Assembly (NCBI GenBank): GCA_021817345.1
Contig: JAKAVC010000042.1
Location: 39,336 to 103,335 of the forward strand
Direction of reading: 5' to 3'
Source: Deltaproteobacteria bacterium
Lineage (GTDB): Bacteria; Desulfobacterota; Binatia; Binatales; Binataceae
DNA: 64,000 nt
The notes under the pieces are model-generated. The model made no database searches. It was not told where the DNA came from and saw nothing but the letters and a program-made list of their open reading frames with translations. Below are positions 37,791 through 47,008 of the stretch, piece after piece. Both the position numbers and the translations under genes were made by a program. How positions within the stretch are numbered: the stretch's first letter is position 1; each line of letters starts with the position of its first letter.

Positions 37791-40019
37791 ATGAAAGGCC
37801 TGGTGTCCTTCGCGGCGGTCACCATCTGGTGCCTCATTTCCGTTCCGACGGCTCGGGCGATGAGCCCTGGCAAAACGTCCGCGGCGATTGCGCCGAACCG
37901 CGGCGCGAGCGGGGCGAAGCGTCGACTGTCTTCCGCGAAAAGAGCCGCCGCGGGCGGGAAAGCCGGTTCAGCCGCGAAAAAAATGCTTCTTGCGCCGGTC
38001 ATGGTCCGGGCGAAGCGGATGCTGCCGTCGCGCCTGATGAGCGACCGCGAGGCGCTCCGACGCCTTGAGCGCACGCCGGGAGCGGTCGCGCAGGTGACCG
38101 AGGCGCATATCCGCAGGCGCAAGGCCGCCAACCTCGGCGACGTGCTGGACTTCGTCCCCGGCGTAACCGCGGGCTCACGACAGGGCCCCGCGCAGGACAA
38201 TCAGATCTCGATCCGTGGCTCGGGCCTGGAAAGCAGGTACGAAACCTGGGGCATCAGCCTTCTGCAGGACGGCTTCGCGCTCAACCAGGCCGATGGGCTG
38301 GCGATCACGCAGCCGCTCGACATGGATTTCGTCAAGCGCATCGAGATCTACAAGGGAGCGAGCGCGCTGCGCTTCGGCGGCGACATGATGGGCGGAGCGA
38401 TCAACCTGGTTTCCAAGACGGGATACGACGCGCCGGCGCTGGAAACGGATTCGGAATTCGGTTCGTATGGTTTCGTCAAGAATTACGTCGGCTCGGGACA
38501 CGTGTCCGGGCCATGGGACTCATATCTGGGCCTCAGCGACACGGAGATGGGAGGGTTTCGCGGCCATGAGGTGGAGGTGCAGCGGCGGATGTTCGGCACG
38601 GTCGGGTACACGGGCGGCGACGGCGCGACGGTCCGCCTGGATACGTCGTACCTGAGCGACAGCGAAGACCTGCCGGGCGAGGTGACACGCAGCGAACTGG
38701 TCAACAACCCGACGCAGCCCGACCCGACCTACCTTGCCGACCGTGCCGCGCGCCAGTTCGATTTCATGCGCGGGGGCCTGACCGTCACGAAGCCGATCGG
38801 CGAGGACCAGTTGCTCGAAGTGTACGCGCAGTTCTACTGGCACGATTATGAGAATCCACTGCCGTTTGCCATCGTCGAAGGAAGCACATACGCCTGGAAC
38901 GGCGAGGCGCGCTATCTCAACCATGCGCGGCTCTTCAACCACCGCAATTATCTGACCGCCGGACTTCAGTACGGCGGCACGATGTGGAAGGACCTCAATT
39001 ACGTCAACGAAAAGGGTGAAACGGGCGCCGCGCTCAGAAACCAGTGGGATCGCGCGCTCGCGCTCGGCCTGTATGCCGAGGACGACTTCGACGTGACGCG
39101 CAAGCTTGGCCTGGTGATCGGCGGCAGGCTCGATTACGCGCGGCGCTCGGTATCGGGATTCGCGTCAGCCAGGGATTATGCGCCGACCGGAGCGGCCAAT
39201 TTCTTTTCGGGCCTTTCGCCGAGAGCCGGCTTCGTTTACCGGCTCGAACCGGCCGTGCAGTTCTTCGGAAACATCAGCCGCGCCTATCAGCCGCCGATTC
39301 TCAAAGAGGAAGAGGCTCCCGACGAGAACCCCGCCACCGCAAGCGTGGGCACGCTTCGCGCGGAGCGTGGATGGCAATTCGAGACCGGCGCGCGCGGTTC
39401 GTGGAAGAAGCGCTTCCAGTGGGACGTCGCGGCTTACGATTATGAGATCCACAACGAGATTCTGAACTTCAACCGGCTTCCGTTCCCGGGCGCCAACTTC
39501 GTCATCCCAAGCTACATCAACGCGCCGCGCACGCGTCATACCGGGGTCGAGGCGGGGTTCGGCGCGGCGCTGCTCAGAAACGTATCGCGCCTTTTGGGGT
39601 TCGAGGGACCGCCCGACCGAATTGCCGCGCGCGTCGCCTACACGTGGTCATATTTCCGCTTCGTCAACAATCCCACCTATGGCAACAACGAGATACCGGG
39701 GCTGGCGCCCGAAAACCGGATCGACGCGGAAGTCACCTATCAGAACGAAAACGGCTTCTGGCTGCAGCCCTACGTCTATACGGTGCCGGGCGGATGGGCG
39801 GTGAACAGCCTCAATACGGTTTACGCGCCCCCCTATACGCTGGTGGGCGTGCGCAGCGGCTACGACTACAAGCCGTGGCGTTGCCGGCTGTTCTTCGAAG
39901 CCTCGAATCTGACTAACGCGTCGTGGGCCGCGGCGATTGCGCCGGACGCCGGCGACCAGCGCTATTTCGATCCGGGCGACGGGCGGAGCTTTTACGGCGG
40001 AATCGCATGGCATCTGTAA
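37791..40019 (+). CDS. TonB-dependent outer-membrane receptor
   Basis: 742 aa; plug domain NLGDVLDFVPGVTAGSRQGPAQDNQISIRGSGLESRY, VKRIEIYKGASALRFGGDMMGGAINLVSKTG; terminal barrel strand GGIAWHL. Confidence 0.94.
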   Translation: MKGLVSFAAVTIWCLISVPTARAMSPGKTSAAIAPNRGASGAKRRLSSAKRAAAGGKAGSAAKKMLLAPVMVRAKRMLPSRLMSDREALRRLERTPGAVAQVTEAHIRRRKAANLGDVLDFVPGVTAGSRQGPAQDNQISIRGSGLESRYETWGISLLQDGFALNQADGLAITQPLDMDFVKRIEIYKGASALRFGGDMMGGAINLVSKTGYDAPALETDSEFGSYGFVKNYVGSGHVSGPWDSYLGLSDTEMGGFRGHEVEVQRRMFGTVGYTGGDGATVRLDTSYLSDSEDLPGEVTRSELVNNPTQPDPTYLADRAARQFDFMRGGLTVTKPIGEDQLLEVYAQFYWHDYENPLPFAIVEGSTYAWNGEARYLNHARLFNHRNYLTAGLQYGGTMWKDLNYVNEKGETGAALRNQWDRALALGLYAEDDFDVTRKLGLVIGGRLDYARRSVSGFASARDYAPTGAANFFSGLSPRAGFVYRLEPAVQFFGNISRAYQPPILKEEEAPDENPATASVGTLRAERGWQFETGARGSWKKRFQWDVAAYDYEIHNEILNFNRLPFPGANFVIPSYINAPRTRHTGVEAGFGAALLRNVSRLLGFEGPPDRIAARVAYTWSYFRFVNNPTYGNNEIPGLAPENRIDAEVTYQNENGFWLQPYVYTVPGGWAVNSLNTVYAPPYTLVGVRSGYDYKPWRCRLFFEASNLTNASWAAAIAPDAGDQRYFDPGDGRSFYGGIAWHL

Positions 40020-40843
40020 GGCACATCCGGAATTCCGAGCGCGGCCGGGATGCGCAGCGGAGCGTATCGAGCGGGAACTCGACGGAGCAACCCAAAGACG
40101 GGCGTCGCGGGCGATTGATGCCCGGCGCCTCCGCGTTCCTGCTTTCGATCCTCGCACACGCTCTACTGATCGGCGGCGTCATATGGTTCGTCGGGATTCC
40201 CAAAGGGCTCGCGCCGGTCGAGCCTATCCGCATCTCGTTGTTCGCCCCGGGCGCATCCGGCCCGGAACAAAGGCCTTCCGCCGCGCCTGCGCCGGTTCGT
40301 CGCACGAACAAAATCGTCGCGCCGCCGCATAAGGACACGGTCTTGCACCGAAAGAAGGTGCGGAAGAAAGTCGTGCGGGCTCACGCGATTTCACGGCGCG
40401 CCGAAATCGTCGTTGAAAAAAAGCCGCCCGCGCAATCATCGGAACGCGAGACGAAAAGCGTTTCAGGCACCCGCAACGTGGTCCCCGGACAGTCCGCGGG
40501 CTCGGCTGGCGGCGCAGCCGGCCGGCGGAGTCTCGGATTGGCCAGCACCGGTCCGTTTGCCGCGGGCACCGTGGCCCATCCGCCGCGAATTCTCAAGCGC
40601 GTGATGCCGCAATATCCGCTGCGCGCCCGCGTCAGGGGCGTTGCCGGGCGGGTGGTTGTCGAAGTCGTGCTCGGACGCGACGGCGGAATCCGCAAGCTGA
40701 CCGTGGTACATTCGGTCCCGCTCCTTGACAGGGCGGCGATACGCGCGGTCCGCCAATGGCGGTTCAGCCCGGCGCGCGACGCCAGCGAAACGCCGGTAAG
40801 CGTGATCGTCGATATCCCGGTCGTCTTCGCACTTGACGATTGA
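40007..40843 (+). CDS. tonB: energy transducer TonB
   Basis: N-terminal TM, Pro/Lys-rich linker, C-terminal PPRILKRVMPQYPLRARVRGVAGRVVVEVVLGRDGGIRKLTVVHSVPLLDRAAIRAVRQWRFSP; overlaps the receptor gene. Confidence 0.92.
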   Translation: MASVRHIRNSERGRDAQRSVSSGNSTEQPKDGRRGRLMPGASAFLLSILAHALLIGGVIWFVGIPKGLAPVEPIRISLFAPGASGPEQRPSAAPAPVRRTNKIVAPPHKDTVLHRKKVRKKVVRAHAISRRAEIVVEKKPPAQSSERETKSVSGTRNVVPGQSAGSAGGAAGRRSLGLASTGPFAAGTVAHPPRILKRVMPQYPLRARVRGVAGRVVVEVVLGRDGGIRKLTVVHSVPLLDRAAIRAVRQWRFSPARDASETPVSVIVDIPVVFALDD

Positions 40844-40963
40844 GTGCCAGCGCGCCGTGGCGCGCCCGATCCGTGCTTGCGGGGCGGACCCGCGCGGGCC
40901 TATACGAAAGTTGCGGCGCGCGTCTTGCCGCGGGCTTTGCAACTCGAACCAGCGAGGGAATCC

Positions 40964-42205
40964 ATGACCAGCGAATCCCACACCGGAATGTCAATTTCGC
41001 GCCTGGAGAGGATCGATCGCTTCCTTGGCGAGCGCTATGTCGACACGGGCAGAATCCCGGGCGCCGTGATGCTTATCGCGCGGCGCGGCGAGGTCGCCCA
41101 TCTGAGCGCGCTCGGGAACGCCGACTGCGAGCGGCGCAGGCCGATGCGCGAAGACACCATCTTCCGCATCTACTCGATGAGCAAGCCGATCACGAGTGTC
41201 GCCTTCATGATGCTGGTGGAGCGGGGGATGGTCGCGCTCGACGATCCGGTCGATAAGTTCATCCCCGAATGGAAGGATCTGGGCGTTTACCAAGGCGGCT
41301 TCATGGAGACGTTCCGCGTCGAGCGCCCGGCGCGCCAGATGCTGATAATCGACTTGCTGCGTCATACGTCGGGACTCACCTACGGCTTTCAGCAGACCAC
41401 CAACGTGGACGCGGCCTACCGAAAGCTCCACGTCGGCGAACGGCTCGGCGACGCCACGCTCGACACGATGATCGAGCGGCTTTCCCACCTGCCGCTCGAG
41501 TTTTCGCCCGGCACGGCGTGGAACTACTCGGTATCGACCGACGTGCTCGGATACCTCGTCGGGAAAATCTCCGGCGTTCCATTCGACCAGTTCGTCCGCC
41601 GCAACATCCTGGAGCCGCTCGGGATGACCGACACGGGCTTTCACGTCTCCGCTGAAAAGCAGGCGCGCTTTGCAGCGTGCTACTCGGCGACACCAAGAGG
41701 CACGATGATGCTGTTCGACGACCCGGCGAAGAGTCCATATCTCGAACCGCCGACCTTGTTTTCGGGCGGCGGCGGGATGGTATCGACGGTCGGCGACTAT
41801 TTGCGCTTCTGCCGGATGCTTCTCAACGGAGGGAAGCTCGACGGCGCGCAGCTCCTGAGCCCCAAGACGATCCAGTTGATGACGCTGAACCATCTGCCCG
41901 GCGGCAAGGACCTGCCCGCGATGTCGCGTTCGCTGTTCAGCGAAGTGACGTACAACGGCGTCGGGTTTGGGCTCGGCTTCGCGGTAACGCTCGATACGAC
42001 GCGGACGATGCTCCCGGGCAGTGTCGGCGATTACTCGTGGGGCGGAGCGGCTTCGACCTATTTCTGGATCGATCCGCAAGAGGAGCTGATAGCGATCTTC
42101 ATGACACAGCTGATGCCGCCGAGCACCTATCCGATTCGCCGCGAACTGCGCACGCTGGTGTACTCGGCGTTCACCGAGTCGAACGGCGAGCGGCCGCGGC
42201 CGTAG
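40964..42205 (+). CDS. serine hydrolase, beta-lactamase class C/esterase family
   Basis: TIFRIYSMSKPITSVAFMMLVERG (SxxK), WNYSVSTDVLGYLVGKISG (YxS/N), SWGGAASTYFWIDPQEELIAIFMTQLMP. Confidence 0.92.
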   Translation: MTSESHTGMSISRLERIDRFLGERYVDTGRIPGAVMLIARRGEVAHLSALGNADCERRRPMREDTIFRIYSMSKPITSVAFMMLVERGMVALDDPVDKFIPEWKDLGVYQGGFMETFRVERPARQMLIIDLLRHTSGLTYGFQQTTNVDAAYRKLHVGERLGDATLDTMIERLSHLPLEFSPGTAWNYSVSTDVLGYLVGKISGVPFDQFVRRNILEPLGMTDTGFHVSAEKQARFAACYSATPRGTMMLFDDPAKSPYLEPPTLFSGGGGMVSTVGDYLRFCRMLLNGGKLDGAQLLSPKTIQLMTLNHLPGGKDLPAMSRSLFSEVTYNGVGFGLGFAVTLDTTRTMLPGSVGDYSWGGAASTYFWIDPQEELIAIFMTQLMPPSTYPIRRELRTLVYSAFTESNGERPRP

Positions 42206-42554
42206 CGCGCTCCGTCATGAAGCCGCGCGGCGGCCGGTTTATGTCAGTCTTCGAACATCAGCACAAGCGCGTCGCACACGGCCGATTTTCCGGCAGATAT
42301 GATTCCAGGTTGGATTTACCAAAGCCGGTGTGCGGCAGGCGGAACTTGCGCTCCTCATCAAGCATCCGCAGGCGCCTAGCGCGGCGACGCACAGGCTCGC
42401 GTAACCGCGCTGGCGCGCCCGCGGCGGCGCGCCCACTATTCCAATCCTTGGCGGCGCCGTTTAGGGTTGGCCGGGAAAACCCGCCGTCACAACCGGCCCC
42501 TGTCAGGTGCGATCTTCGGCGCGCCGCCAATTGAGTGAGCGCCCTCCGCCGCGG

Positions 42555-42579
42555 CGTTGGTGACCAAGAGTCACCAACG
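42555..42579. promoter_or_regulatory. perfect 10-bp hairpin/dyad CGTTGGTGAC-caaga-GTCACCAACG
   Basis: Exact inverted repeat in the gap between convergent genes; no T-tract. Confidence 0.5.
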
Positions 42580-42678
42580 TTACCGTCATGATTCGGCTCC
42601 CTTCGACGCACTGGACCGCCGACAGCTAACACGCCGTGGCATGACTGGCCCGCACCATCTTCCTCAAGGCTTGCGGCC

Positions 42679-42990
42679 TCAATGGGACTGCTCGAGGTAG
42701 TAGGCCACGGCTCTGGCGTCCTGCGGTGGCAGATTGGCGAGAGTCCGCATGTGCATTATGATTTGCTGCCACTGCGCCGGTGAAAATTGCGCGCCAGGGC
42801 GGGCATTATGGCACTGCATACACTTGACCGGCCATAACCTCGCCCCGCGCAAAAACATCGCCTGCCGCTCGCTCGCCGTGGTCCCGGGTGGAGGCGCCAC
42901 GGCCGGCGCCGTCGCGCTGGAACACCCGGCCACCAGCAAGCAGATGGCCAAAACCATTTTGCTCCAAAGACGCACACTTCGATCGGACAT
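42679..42990 (-). CDS. small monoheme c-type cytochrome lipoprotein
   Basis: Lipobox LLVAGCSS; single CMQCH heme motif; C-terminal LPPQDARAVAYYLEQSH. Confidence 0.82.
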   Translation of the reverse strand: MSDRSVRLWSKMVLAICLLVAGCSSATAPAVAPPPGTTASERQAMFLRGARLWPVKCMQCHNARPGAQFSPAQWQQIIMHMRTLANLPPQDARAVAYYLEQSH

Positions 42991-43016
42991 CTGATTAACT
43001 CCTCTCAGGTGGCGGG

Positions 43017-44582
43017 CTAGAAGCCGATCGCAAACTGGGTTAGGAAGGCGCGATCGTTGGGAGTCGCACCGACAGGCAGACGAGTGTCACTGTAGTAGCC
43101 CCCACTTTCAGGCATCTCCAGGTCGAGCTCGTTCTGCCAGACAATCGAGGGTGCGATCCAGTAGTCCAGGCCAAGAGCGAGTTCGCGCGAGTACGGAGTG
43201 AACAGTGCGGGCGAACCGTTAAAGCCCAGCGAGATTGCCGACACTCCAGGCGCAGCATACGGCGTTTCGCCGAACAGCACCGCAGGCTGGTCTACGCCCG
43301 AGAACCGAACCAGCGGCTCGAGCTTTTGGAATTGGCGGTTCACCGTGTCGCCGACCCACGGTAGCTGGTAGCCGTTCAGGAAATAACCGACCTCGAACCA
43401 GAAGCCTTCGCGATGGTCGGAGCCGACACCCACCGGCATCTGCCGAAACATCTGCATATACTCGCCACGCGCCTGCAGATTGCCGCGATGGTAGGCAAAA
43501 TCGACACCCCAGGTATACATCCAGAGGTTGTCGAAGTACTTGCTGTCGTACGTGGACGCCCCGAGCTCGAGATAGCCAAGGTTGGAATCAACCGGCAGCG
43601 GGTAGAACCGGAACCTTGCACCGTAGCCGAGCCCATTGCTCTGGTAGTGAATGTTGGTCTGGCCGTTCAGTTCGTCGCCCGGAACAACGCAACTTACCGT
43701 GGCACCCGCGGGGCAATTGGCGAACGTCGCTCCGTTGCCCATCCAGACCGTGTAGTCGACATCCTGGCCCAAGCGTCCCCACTGAAACGCGCCGCGCGCC
43801 TGCATTCCAATGTCCGTGGGCGGCACAATCGCGTTGATATCATAAGGCACGGGCGCCGTTATGAATCGATTCACCCACACCGCGCTGTAGTCCTCGTAAA
43901 ATTCGCCGAACGGCATGTCAAAGATTCCCGCGACCACCTCCAGGTAATCGTTAAGGAACAATTGAAAATCCGCCACCGGCAGGGTGTAGTGGGTCGTAGT
44001 TTCGTTGAGATGGCCTGTCACAGTGCCTTCGAACAGAATCCAGGGTTCAACCTGGTAGAGAAAGATGGGCGAGAACTTCAGGTTGAAGGTGTTGTTCGTC
44101 GAATGAATCTGGTCTTGGCCTCGATCATAGATGAAGTCGAATGCGGCGTCGCCCACCAGCGTGACTTGATGGCTTCCCAGATAGCTTGAGAACTCGCTAC
44201 CAAAGGTTCGCCCGCTCGTAGCGGCCTGAACTTTGGTCTCAAGCTGGCTGAGTTTGCTTTCGGTCTGGGCTCGCGCCTGCTTGCTCTTCGCCTGCGCCTG
44301 CTGAGTCTCCGCTTGGAGCTGGCGAGCGGCCTTCTCAAGCCGCGCATCGCGTGCCTCGATCGCGTTGATCTGTTGCTGCAACTGGCGGAGCGCCTTGCGC
44401 TCGCTGCGCCGCTCCGCTTCCACCCGCTTAAGCTCGCGTTTTACTTGCTCAAGCGATGTCGAGCTTGAGGCGGTTGAAGCCGTTTGGGCTACGGCAACGC
44501 CGCCCGCGACGAGCACAATCGCCAGCGACAACGCAAGTGACTGACGCAAAATGCCCCTTGAGACATTATTGAAGAGATACAC
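43017..44582 (-). CDS. outer-membrane beta-barrel porin with N-terminal coiled coil
   Basis: 521 aa; signal peptide; LEQVKRELKRVEAERRSERKALRQLQQQINAIEARDARLEKAARQLQ coiled coil; alternating aromatic barrel strands; C-terminal FAIGF. Confidence 0.8.
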   Translation of the reverse strand: MYLFNNVSRGILRQSLALSLAIVLVAGGVAVAQTASTASSSTSLEQVKRELKRVEAERRSERKALRQLQQQINAIEARDARLEKAARQLQAETQQAQAKSKQARAQTESKLSQLETKVQAATSGRTFGSEFSSYLGSHQVTLVGDAAFDFIYDRGQDQIHSTNNTFNLKFSPIFLYQVEPWILFEGTVTGHLNETTTHYTLPVADFQLFLNDYLEVVAGIFDMPFGEFYEDYSAVWVNRFITAPVPYDINAIVPPTDIGMQARGAFQWGRLGQDVDYTVWMGNGATFANCPAGATVSCVVPGDELNGQTNIHYQSNGLGYGARFRFYPLPVDSNLGYLELGASTYDSKYFDNLWMYTWGVDFAYHRGNLQARGEYMQMFRQMPVGVGSDHREGFWFEVGYFLNGYQLPWVGDTVNRQFQKLEPLVRFSGVDQPAVLFGETPYAAPGVSAISLGFNGSPALFTPYSRELALGLDYWIAPSIVWQNELDLEMPESGGYYSDTRLPVGATPNDRAFLTQFAIGF

Positions 44583-44892
44583 GTGCGCCTCCTCCCTAGT
44601 CCAAAGTTCCTGCGCGATTCCGCGCGCACCCCTCTCGGCGGCGTCCTGACCTAACCGTATCCGCCGCCGACTATGAGCAAGAACCGCGCCGCGTGAACAT
44701 CCCGCAGGCCGGAAACTTCACTTGCCGCGATTTTGCGAAAACTTCAAGCAGCATTCCTAACGATTGCTTTTATCACGAGTATTTTATCAGCCATGCTGGC
44801 TACGCAGCGCTTTTTTGCCTTATCGTGGTCGGGCGCGCCATCTCCCGTTACCCTGCCAAACCGCCATCGCTTGCGGCGTCACGAGCGTCACC

Positions 44893-45276
44893 TCACTTGG
44901 ACGCGGTGTGCTGCGGGCAGAACTTACGCACGTACTTGACCAGGTCGTGAATCTGCGGGTCGTTGAAGGAGCCTCCCCACGCGGGCATGTTGGGGCTCAC
45001 CCCGACGCTCGCGCCACCGTTCTTGATGGCGTTGAACAAGGTCTGGTCCGTGATCGTTTTCATCACTTTGCAGTTGGCGAAATCCCTTGGACGCGGACTG
45101 AGGAATGCGCCCAGCGGGCCGTCGCCCCCGCCATCCTTGCCGTGACAGCCCGCGCAATACTGCTGATATTCGGTCGGCGCCTGACCGAAACTCGCCGCCA
45201 TCACTCTCGGTGCGCATGCCACGAATGCAATCACTACCGTTGTGGCCGCAAGTGTCATCCGTCTTTTCACTTCCAT
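44893..45276 (-). CDS. secreted monoheme c-type cytochrome
   Basis: Signal peptide then APTEYQQYCAGCHGKDGGGDGPLGAFLSPRPRDF...NMPAWGGSFNDPQIHDLVKYVRKFC. Confidence 0.9.
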   Translation of the reverse strand: MEVKRRMTLAATTVVIAFVACAPRVMAASFGQAPTEYQQYCAGCHGKDGGGDGPLGAFLSPRPRDFANCKVMKTITDQTLFNAIKNGGASVGVSPNMPAWGGSFNDPQIHDLVKYVRKFCPQHTASK

Positions 45277-45299
45277 CCCTGCCTTTCTTCCGTAAGAAG

Positions 45300-45480
45300 T
45301 TACTGAACCTTCTTCCGCCTCCAAGCACCAACAAGGCGCGAAACACGCGCCCTGCTCTGCGGCCAGACAGCCGGATAGAGTACCATGGCAAGGTGCGCAA
45401 GCTGCAAGTGTCCCATTCGGCAAACGTTTCCTTCCGCGGAATCACTCATCCCGCTGTTGCCGATGGCGACACCTTGTGCG
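45300..45480 (-). pseudogene. possible decayed c-type cytochrome fragment
   Basis: Frame just upstream of the intact cytochrome reads RLPNGTLAACAPCHGTLSG (CxxCH) with no plausible full-length ORF. Confidence 0.35.
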
Positions 45481-45950
45481 CCTGCCACCCCCGCCGGTCT
45501 GGACGCGCGGCCAAGAATCCCCCGTGTCCGCGACCAGCGTCGCTCAAATCGGGACTTTCGCGGCGTGCGGCCGAAATCAGACACATCGAGCTTTCGAGAA
45601 GAGGCGGCCATTTCTTGACGCGGAGCAGTTTGCGAGTCGCGTGCCAATTAGAAGAGAACGAAAAATAAGCCTCTTTCCATTCGACAGAGTAATCCAACTG
45701 GGTCTGTTGGAGCCGTTTGACTCCAATGGCTACGCAACCCTTGGCCGCACCCCGAACCAGAGGCCCATATGCACTAAAATCAACCATTTACGCCACAACC
45801 GAAGTTCCCGAAGGCGAAAACCCGACGGATGTGGTGAGTAAGTTTTCCTGAAGTATTTCGAGGCTAATTTGTCCTCTGACTTATGCGCGCCTGAACGATG
45901 CAAATGAGCACTTCTCCTCTTATGACGACGCCGAACGCAGGCTACAATAT

Positions 45951-46244
45951 TTGGCGATGGCGGCAGCGGTCGAAATTGCCAAAATCGAGAAGGATTGGAG
46001 CGAACGTGGCTTTGGATGCGGCTTATGGGTCGATCCGCCCGGGCAGGTCTGGAAGGACTATGTTCACGCGGTGGATGAACTCCTGATGGTGGTCGAAGGG
46101 AACCTTGAGATCGAGATCGAAGGCAAGCCGTTCAGACCCGAACCCGGAGAGGAGCTGTTTATCCCGGCAAACACCCGCCATAGCGTGCGTAATCTGGGAA
46201 AAACCACCGCGCGATGGCTTTATGGCTATCGCAGGCGTCGCTGA
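45951..46244 (+). CDS. cupin-domain protein
   Basis: HAVDELLMVVEGNLEIEIEGKPFRPEPGEELFIPANTRHSVRNLGKTTARWLYGY. Confidence 0.88.
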   Translation: MAMAAAVEIAKIEKDWSERGFGCGLWVDPPGQVWKDYVHAVDELLMVVEGNLEIEIEGKPFRPEPGEELFIPANTRHSVRNLGKTTARWLYGYRRRR

Positions 46245-46275
46245 ATCGTCGAGCGGCGCCTGGATCGGGCCTGCT

Positions 46276-46761
46276 CTATTTGACGCCGGCTTCTATCTCA
46301 TTGGCGTACTTCTCAAGAATTTTAGCCTTTCCCTCCAGCATCTGAGCGCGCAGCGTGAGCATGTCGGCGCGCATCCTCATCATTAGCGCAACCCCCTTGG
46401 GGTCGCGTCTAGCCGCTGCCAGCACCCCCATGCCCATCATCCGGCGACGCATGCCCATCCCGCCCATCATCGGGTGCATCATAGGGCCCATTGCGCCGCC
46501 CTGACACGGGCACCGATGCCCCATCATCATGCCGGGGCCCATCCCACGCATCATCGGGCCCATCCCCATGCCTAATCCCATCATCGGAGCGCCTGGCGGA
46601 GTCCGCGGCGAAGGCATCGCCTGCTGGGACTCAGCGGCTAGGGTAAGTTGCTGCCGAGCGCCCGCGTTGGCCGCTTCGAACGCAAACGCGGCTGCGCTCC
46701 ACAGCACCCAAGCAAGGATGGCCAAGCCGGCCGTTCCGAGAATCCAATCGATGTGTTTCAT
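46276..46761 (-). CDS. Met-rich periplasmic or membrane-anchored protein
   Basis: 161 aa; N-terminal TM; PMMGLGMGMGPMMRGMGPGMMMGHRCPCQGGAMGPMMHPMMGGMGMRRRMMGMG. Confidence 0.75.
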   Translation of the reverse strand: MKHIDWILGTAGLAILAWVLWSAAAFAFEAANAGARQQLTLAAESQQAMPSPRTPPGAPMMGLGMGMGPMMRGMGPGMMMGHRCPCQGGAMGPMMHPMMGGMGMRRRMMGMGVLAAARRDPKGVALMMRMRADMLTLRAQMLEGKAKILEKYANEIEAGVK

Positions 46762-47008
46762 CGCCGGATACACCTCCATCAGGTTTTGGGGCTGCGCTGA
46801 GTCGCGGATGTGAGGGTCCGGCCAACCCTCCCGAACCTCACACGCGCCGTTAGTGCGCGGACCGTCATCAGGAGCGTGCCCGCGAGCCCGAGGATCGCGG
46901 GCACCGGGCCGCCTCTGGCGCGGGTTCCATGCGGGAACGGAATCACCATGGCTTTGCGGGACGGTTTCGGCGGATGCGTCGGCGATCGCCTGACTCCGCT
47001 TCGTATTT

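Noticed and set aside
42206-42678. Short ORFs in the gap after the serine hydrolase
   Set aside because: Arg-rich, no recognisable motif, no SD-preceded start; more likely non-coding or decayed sequence.
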